DNA of 64,000 nucleotides from Fennellomyces sp. T-0311 (taxonomy: Eukaryota; Mucoromycota; Mucoromycetes; Mucorales; Lichtheimiaceae): contig JALLLT010000043.1 in the NCBI GenBank assembly GCA_025266875.1, forward strand, positions 294,510-358,509. Direction: 5' to 3'. How positions within the stretch are numbered: the first letter of the stretch is position 1; the number at the start of each line of letters is the position of its first letter. A program made the translations under genes and the position numbers. Positions 59,428 to 64,000 of the stretch are shown piece by piece. The notes below the pieces were generated by a model. The model had not been told where the DNA came from, searched no databases, and saw only the letters and a program-made list of their open reading frames with translations.

Positions 59428-62220
59428 TCAATCTTCTCTATAGATTTCTCTGGTGAGAAATGCAGCTACATCTATATCTTTCCAGTACTGGATATGCGTA
59501 CTAAATGCACTCCAGTACGCGTTCTCTAGGTTATTCTCTTGCAAACAATAGTCCACCCGCCCTGACCTATTGAGCATGCGTACCCGTCTTGCACCTTCTG
59601 AATATACATTCAACGGAGCAGGCGGAGACTGCCGCGAGCCACCTGACTGCTTCTCCATCCTGTTTGCCCAAAAACTTGTTGTTGCATGAACAGCTGAATC
59701 GCTGCTGGACCGTGTATGGGTATGCACACGCTCCGGAGAAAGATATTCCATCGATGCATGACTATCATCGCTATCATCTTCGCTATTGTTGGCCGAGACC
59801 ATGTCGTCGTACATTTGTTGTCGCGAAAGCCCCAACCCCCGCATCACCAGATTTGCTGTCAATCCATATTTGATCGATTCATACATGGCACCGGCTCGAT
59901 TAGTAATGTTTTTGCCGCTACTCTTCTTTGCCGCGTGATTCCGTTTGGCCAATTCCGTGACATGCGGAATTGGCTCAGGTTTCAAGTTGGTACCGTACTG
60001 TCGCGAGATCAAGGGCTCTAATCGATAGGCCACAGGATCCGACTATTTGTTTGTTTAGTCTTTTTTCATATATTATAGTCAACATGCATGCAAGGTTTAC
60101 CTTGTGGAAGATATTGTACAGATTTTGGACAGCTGGGCAACAGAATTGAACGGATGCTCGGTTTGGAAATAGTAATCCCTTGTTTGCCAGTCCTTTCCGA
60201 GATGCAACACGGTATCCTTTCAGCAGTAGCATCAAACCGGCGGGTGAGCCAAGGCCAAAGAAGTTTTGGACGGGAAACAAAAGTGATTTCGGTGGCGAAT
60301 CTTGGTTTTCTATCGCGGTCAAGATTCGGTTTTTGGTCTCTACGGGGCCAAGCTGTGCCGGCTCCATCGAAAGCATATCAAACGCTATCAATGCCTGCGC
60401 AATGAAAAATCAGTTGTCTTTTTCCCCTGACACATCCGTTTTACTTACACCTAACGAGTGGCCAATGATGGATACTTGACCGTTCCGCTCCAAGAAATCC
60501 GGATGGCGGCTCACGTACCGCAAATAGATACGGTTCATCAGCTTGCATAATGCAACTGTCATTTGTTCGCGGTATATTGGGGTTAAATATAGGGGCACTA
60601 TCCAGATACGTCAATGATACGGAATCCCTCCTCTTTATCGAATACACATACCATCCATAATGACATCGGATACTATGCTTCTGATATTGGGTACGCTATC
60701 CACCGTCAATTCGGCCAGCGTAGGACATCCATCGTCACCATCCCGCATTCCAAGATCAGCCTCAATTCCATTCATTTCGTCCTCGAACGCCGCGCCAAAT
60801 TTAATATCGTCTCGCCACGGTATCGGCAGCACCTGGATACCGTTGGAACGATCCGATGCGATTGCTGCTGGGTATACTGATTTAATCGACTTGCGCAAGT
60901 CGTTGACATCTGACATGAGCGTTAATCACGTGCTGCAGCCCAAAATGTGGTGATTATTTTTCTCGTTACCGTCAATGACGCTCTGTCCAGAAAATCTTTG
61001 TCCTACGCTATAACCATCCTTTTTGCTTAGCACGAATACCGAAACCACCACAAAAGAAACTCACCCTGGTACCACAAATACGAGATGATCAATCCGGCGT
61101 TCTTCATCAAGACCCTCTTCATCCTCATCACTTTCGCTCGTCGTTTGGTCCAAATAAATTGCATCATCCTGCGCTTCACCGTTCTCCACGTCACTTTTCT
61201 TCTTGCTGCTCCTGCATATCTGTGCATTGACGGCACGATATCCTCGAATCAGCCGTGTGCCGCCCAGATTCTGCTTGTTGGTGAGCCGGGTGATGATGCT
61301 CTTGGCAAGTTTACTGCTGGCACTGTTCCTATAAAGGTATTAGCTTCCATTTGAATCCTTTTTTCAATCTCAATATACGTGCGATAATAGCCAGGCTGTG
61401 TCTGCTCCCGTGTACGCCACATATTGTCCGAGATAAGGGCCCAGCAAGTTCCACTGACGCTCGACAGGTCGCTTGGCCAACGCCATCTCCAACTTTTTCT
61501 CCTCCAGCGTCGTGCTTGATATTGAATTACTCTCCTCGCTCTTGGCGGCGGGAAACGAAGCCCGTTTGGATTGCCTCCGCTGCATGCTGTTGTGGCCGTC
61601 CGGATTGGCATAGGGCTTGTGCTTTCTGTTAAATTTTTAAAAATAGAATGTGAGCTGAAGCCACGACGGCAATTAATGCATGACGTACCGATACCCAGCC
61701 TCAATTTGCTGTGCCAGTACTTCTTCACACGGCATCCATTTTGAAGCGTCGCCTTGCATGAACCACGTTGCTCGTCGCACAGGATACACAGGGCCGTCCC
61801 AATAGATAGGTGACAGCGTACGATAGAATACTTTGACTTCAAACAGATGGTCCTCGTTTACTGGTACCGTGATGGACATGTCGTCACTCTGTTGCCTCTG
61901 TGAATACGTGCTCTCTGCTAATAAATACCTGCCAAATACCTCAAGCGCACGCTCCAAAGCTTCTGAATCGCGGTTGGAAAAAGCAACCCATGCTTTATTC
62001 TTTTTACCCGATTTCTGAGGTTCATCCGTTTGGATCGGCGCATCCACTGCATAGAACCTAAAGCTTCATTTAACCAACCCTGCTACTTGCTTCCTTATGA
62101 AATTGCAAACCGTTACCATTGAACGTCAAGCTTGGGAGCATGAGGATCAGGTTGCAGTCCAATTCCCCTCGGGCTACCAGGCGATACCCCGCGATGAGGC
62201 ACATTATCTCGCTCTAGCAT
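59428..62220 (-). CDS. DDHD-domain phospholipase A1 (PA-PLA1 family)
   Basis: A multi-exon gene of roughly 800-850 residues. Exon 1 (62220-62117) joins exon 2 (62057-61689) to give QWFYAVDAPIQ, the conserved start of this family, so a forward frame at 62097-62285 on the other strand is not a gene. Further landmarks: WVAFSNRDSEALERAL, VYPVRRATWFMQGD, NLGGTRLIRGYRAVN, DHLVFVVPG, VLPIPWRDDIKF, the nucleophile motif SIIGHSLG, SDPVAYRLEPLIS of the DDHD domain, and the last conserved block AYWSAFSTHIQYW. These enzymes cleave phosphatidic acid and related lipids at sn-1 and act on secretory-pathway and mitochondrial membranes. The splice junction near 61,330-61,410 is uncertain: the best donors and acceptors do not agree in phase. 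Confidence 0.9.
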
Positions 62221-63050
62221 TCTATAGTCCACCCCCCAGAAAGTGTTGGAAAAAGATATACAAAAAAAGAAATTCTGACGATTGAAGGATATTTAATGCC
62301 GCCGTGCCATTCGATGGGGCTTTGCGGGAAACCATTCTACGTGTACGGGTGCCTTATGTAATCCAGAAAAAAAATTCTGCTAGTTGAATGCGTTCCCATA
62401 GTAACGGTTTGTCGTTGACAGCGCTGTTTCTTCCCTGGCTTGCAATTAAATGCCCAGTTGTGAGCAAAGTGTTTCATCACCCCCCTTTTTCCCCCGAGGC
62501 ATTGACAGTAACCAGAGCAAAAGCACCCGTTTATTTATTTATTCCGTTGTTTGTGTGGAAAACACCCGCACGGATCATTTGCTAAGGGCACTACTACCAC
62601 GTAAGCCAAGGTCTTTTGTTGATAGTGCTGCACTGGAGAAGAAGCAAGGCGTGCTGGCTTATCCGCAATACGTAGGAGTTATAGCTGATGTCACAGTCTC
62701 TATATCATCGGAAAACTGTCATCCCTTCCCAACCCTTCTCAACCCCTCTCAACCCCGTCAACCTCGATTCGCGGACCCCTCCCCCGCCTTCAAATGTGCT
62801 CTCAACATTGAGCGGACTTATAAATCTTTCTCAACGTTCAGTCAACACACTACAACGTTGTAGCGTATATATAAATCATGCAAATGTTAAAAAGATTATA
62901 TAGCTGGAGAGCCTTCACGCGAGCCAAACCAATTATATAGTATATACACATTCTTTCCAACCCATTCACAGTACTATATATATACTGTATACGATATTTT
63001 CTTTCAAAATATGTATGTTTTATTCATATTGATATACAAACCGCTATTTA
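62221..63050. other. Intergenic, no gene seen
   Basis: Promoter side of the DDHD gene, then low-complexity sequence with repeated CTCAACCC at about 62,735-62,765 and a very AT-rich stretch with TATATA runs from 62,930. No gene is recognised. Confidence 0.4.
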
Positions 63051-63054
63051 TGCT

Positions 63055-63840
63055 CTAATTCATACATCTTCTTTTGACAGGCTTTGCCTGAATGCGGATG
63101 ATATCCGCGTCGAGCTTTTCAGGAGCCATGGGATACGGCCAGTGAGCTTGCAATTCTTCATGACGTATAACGCCAGCAAAAAGCTCAGCAACACTACCTC
63201 CTACATTGTTTGCTTTCAACATTGCAGGTTCGATGTGCTCGTGCATCTATTTCTGGACTGGTAGCCAGAAAATGTACTTACCGAGCTCACCAGTGCTGCT
63301 AAGCATGTCACGTTAAGTCCTATCCCAGAAGGAGTCCCACTTGAACTCGTCTTTCTGAACAGCACGTTTGCCCTTGGTACTGCCAGAATCCTCATTCACC
63401 GCATTGCTGGGCCCATCATCTGTATTATCAGTAGCCTTCTCACCTTCCTGCTTCTCCATATCCCCGGTTTTCTTGCCAAACCGAACAAAATCTATATACG
63501 AATATATAAGTATGAATACTCACCTTAGTATTGGTGTAATTACCATCATTGTAATGAGCGCGATACGCTCCTTGGATATGAGGCGGGGGCAAGGATTCAG
63601 CTTCTTGATCCCACAACCAGAGACAAATACACTGACGATACAGTCGATGATGCACCGCGAGTAGAGATACTTCCCATCAAGCTTGTAGTTCTTGCGGGCG
63701 AATCTATGAATGATACGTATGCAAGTAACATAAGCTTTGTGTCTTACAAGGAAATTGATGCAGTAACACAATACTGACGGTCTTCTACCATGTATCGATA
63801 GATCTCGATCCGGAAACTTACATCCACAGGAAAATCGCAA
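63055..63840 (-). pseudogene. Unidentified minus-strand coding relic
   Basis: Minus-strand pieces look coding: one from about 63,610 (AESLPPPHIQGAYRAHY), spliced by a 32-nt GT-AG gap to DFVRFGKKTGDMEKQEGEK and ending at TAA (63,320-63,318) after FKWDSFWDRT; and another at 63,246-63,055 (GGSVAELFAGVIRHEELQAH) that ends in a stop. Upstream pieces near 63,830-63,770 (RIEIYRYMVEDRQYC) may belong as well. The gap is shorter than any intron elsewhere in the window and the last two pieces cannot be joined in phase. It may be a decayed gene or one whose exons I could not resolve. Confidence 0.35.
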
Positions 63841-64000
63841 CTGGGGAAAGGATAGCTAGTTAGCTAATTGGTAACAGCACTGTGAACCTGGGTACGTTGG
63901 ATGGAGATCATTCTGAAGTACTACAAGTAAGATATTGAGTACTATGTTCCATATAGCATGATAGCATCCTGCTCTATGCTTACATGGCTGTCGAGTGTTG

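Noticed and set aside
62097..62285. Forward frame of 62 codons starting with ATG
   Set aside because: It is antisense to exon 1 of the DDHD phospholipase, whose splice to exon 2 rebuilds a conserved family motif.

Overview
The window is fungal nuclear DNA, most likely from an early-diverging zygomycete lineage (Mucoromycota, probably Mucorales). The reasons are compact genes with many 47-90 bp introns, T-rich 3' splice sites, recurrent GC-AG introns, CT-rich tracts next to start codons, fungal gene content (Urk1 kinase-phosphoribosyltransferase fusion, arrestin adaptors, a giant Ser/Thr-kinase-like/ATPase/GAF/histidine kinase hybrid) and remains of F-box/leucine-rich-repeat and TnpB-like transposase genes. 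The lineage call is inference; the exon structures were rebuilt by hand from the sequence, and nearly all close in frame.

The layout alternates gene islands and decayed stretches. Island 1 (1.4-11.0 kb): the ribosome-biogenesis J-protein Jjj1, a divergent mitochondrial succinyl-CoA ligase alpha subunit, a small membrane protein, a MATE transporter (all +) and, on the minus strand, an 18-exon uridine kinase/UPRT gene with a 12-nt microexon. Desert 1 (11.0-25.6 kb): one possible spliced gene at 13.9-15.0 kb, an alternating 91/92-bp minisatellite, a ~0.55-0.7 kb duplicated segment in inverted orientation around a pogo-like MITE, a G-rich repeat cluster and LRR relics. Island 2 (25.7-29.0 kb): CMC1, HPRT, 3-hydroxyanthranilate dioxygenase and NDP kinase, a tight set that includes purine salvage and a step of NAD synthesis. 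Desert 2 (29.0-32.9 kb): an LRR pseudogene and a ~107-bp tandem array. One 8.4-kb minus-strand gene (32.9-41.3 kb) encodes the hybrid histidine kinase. Desert 3 (41.3-52.1 kb): a TnpB-like transposase relic, a TPR/F-box relic and other unidentified broken coding sequence. Island 3 (52.1-62.2 kb): an arrestin-like adaptor with a PPPY motif and a CHORD-CS co-chaperone (minus), a VPS9-domain Rab5 exchange factor (+) and a DDHD phospholipase A1 (minus). Three of these four belong to endomembrane traffic. The right end carries one more decayed, unidentified coding relic.

No tRNA, rRNA or CRISPR array was recognised. The genes look like ordinary single genes with their own promoters. The most unusual signals are structural: the covarying hairpin pair at the left end, the large inverted duplication, the G-rich repeats, the 12-nt microexon, GC-AG introns in three neighbouring genes, and the TnpB-like relic.
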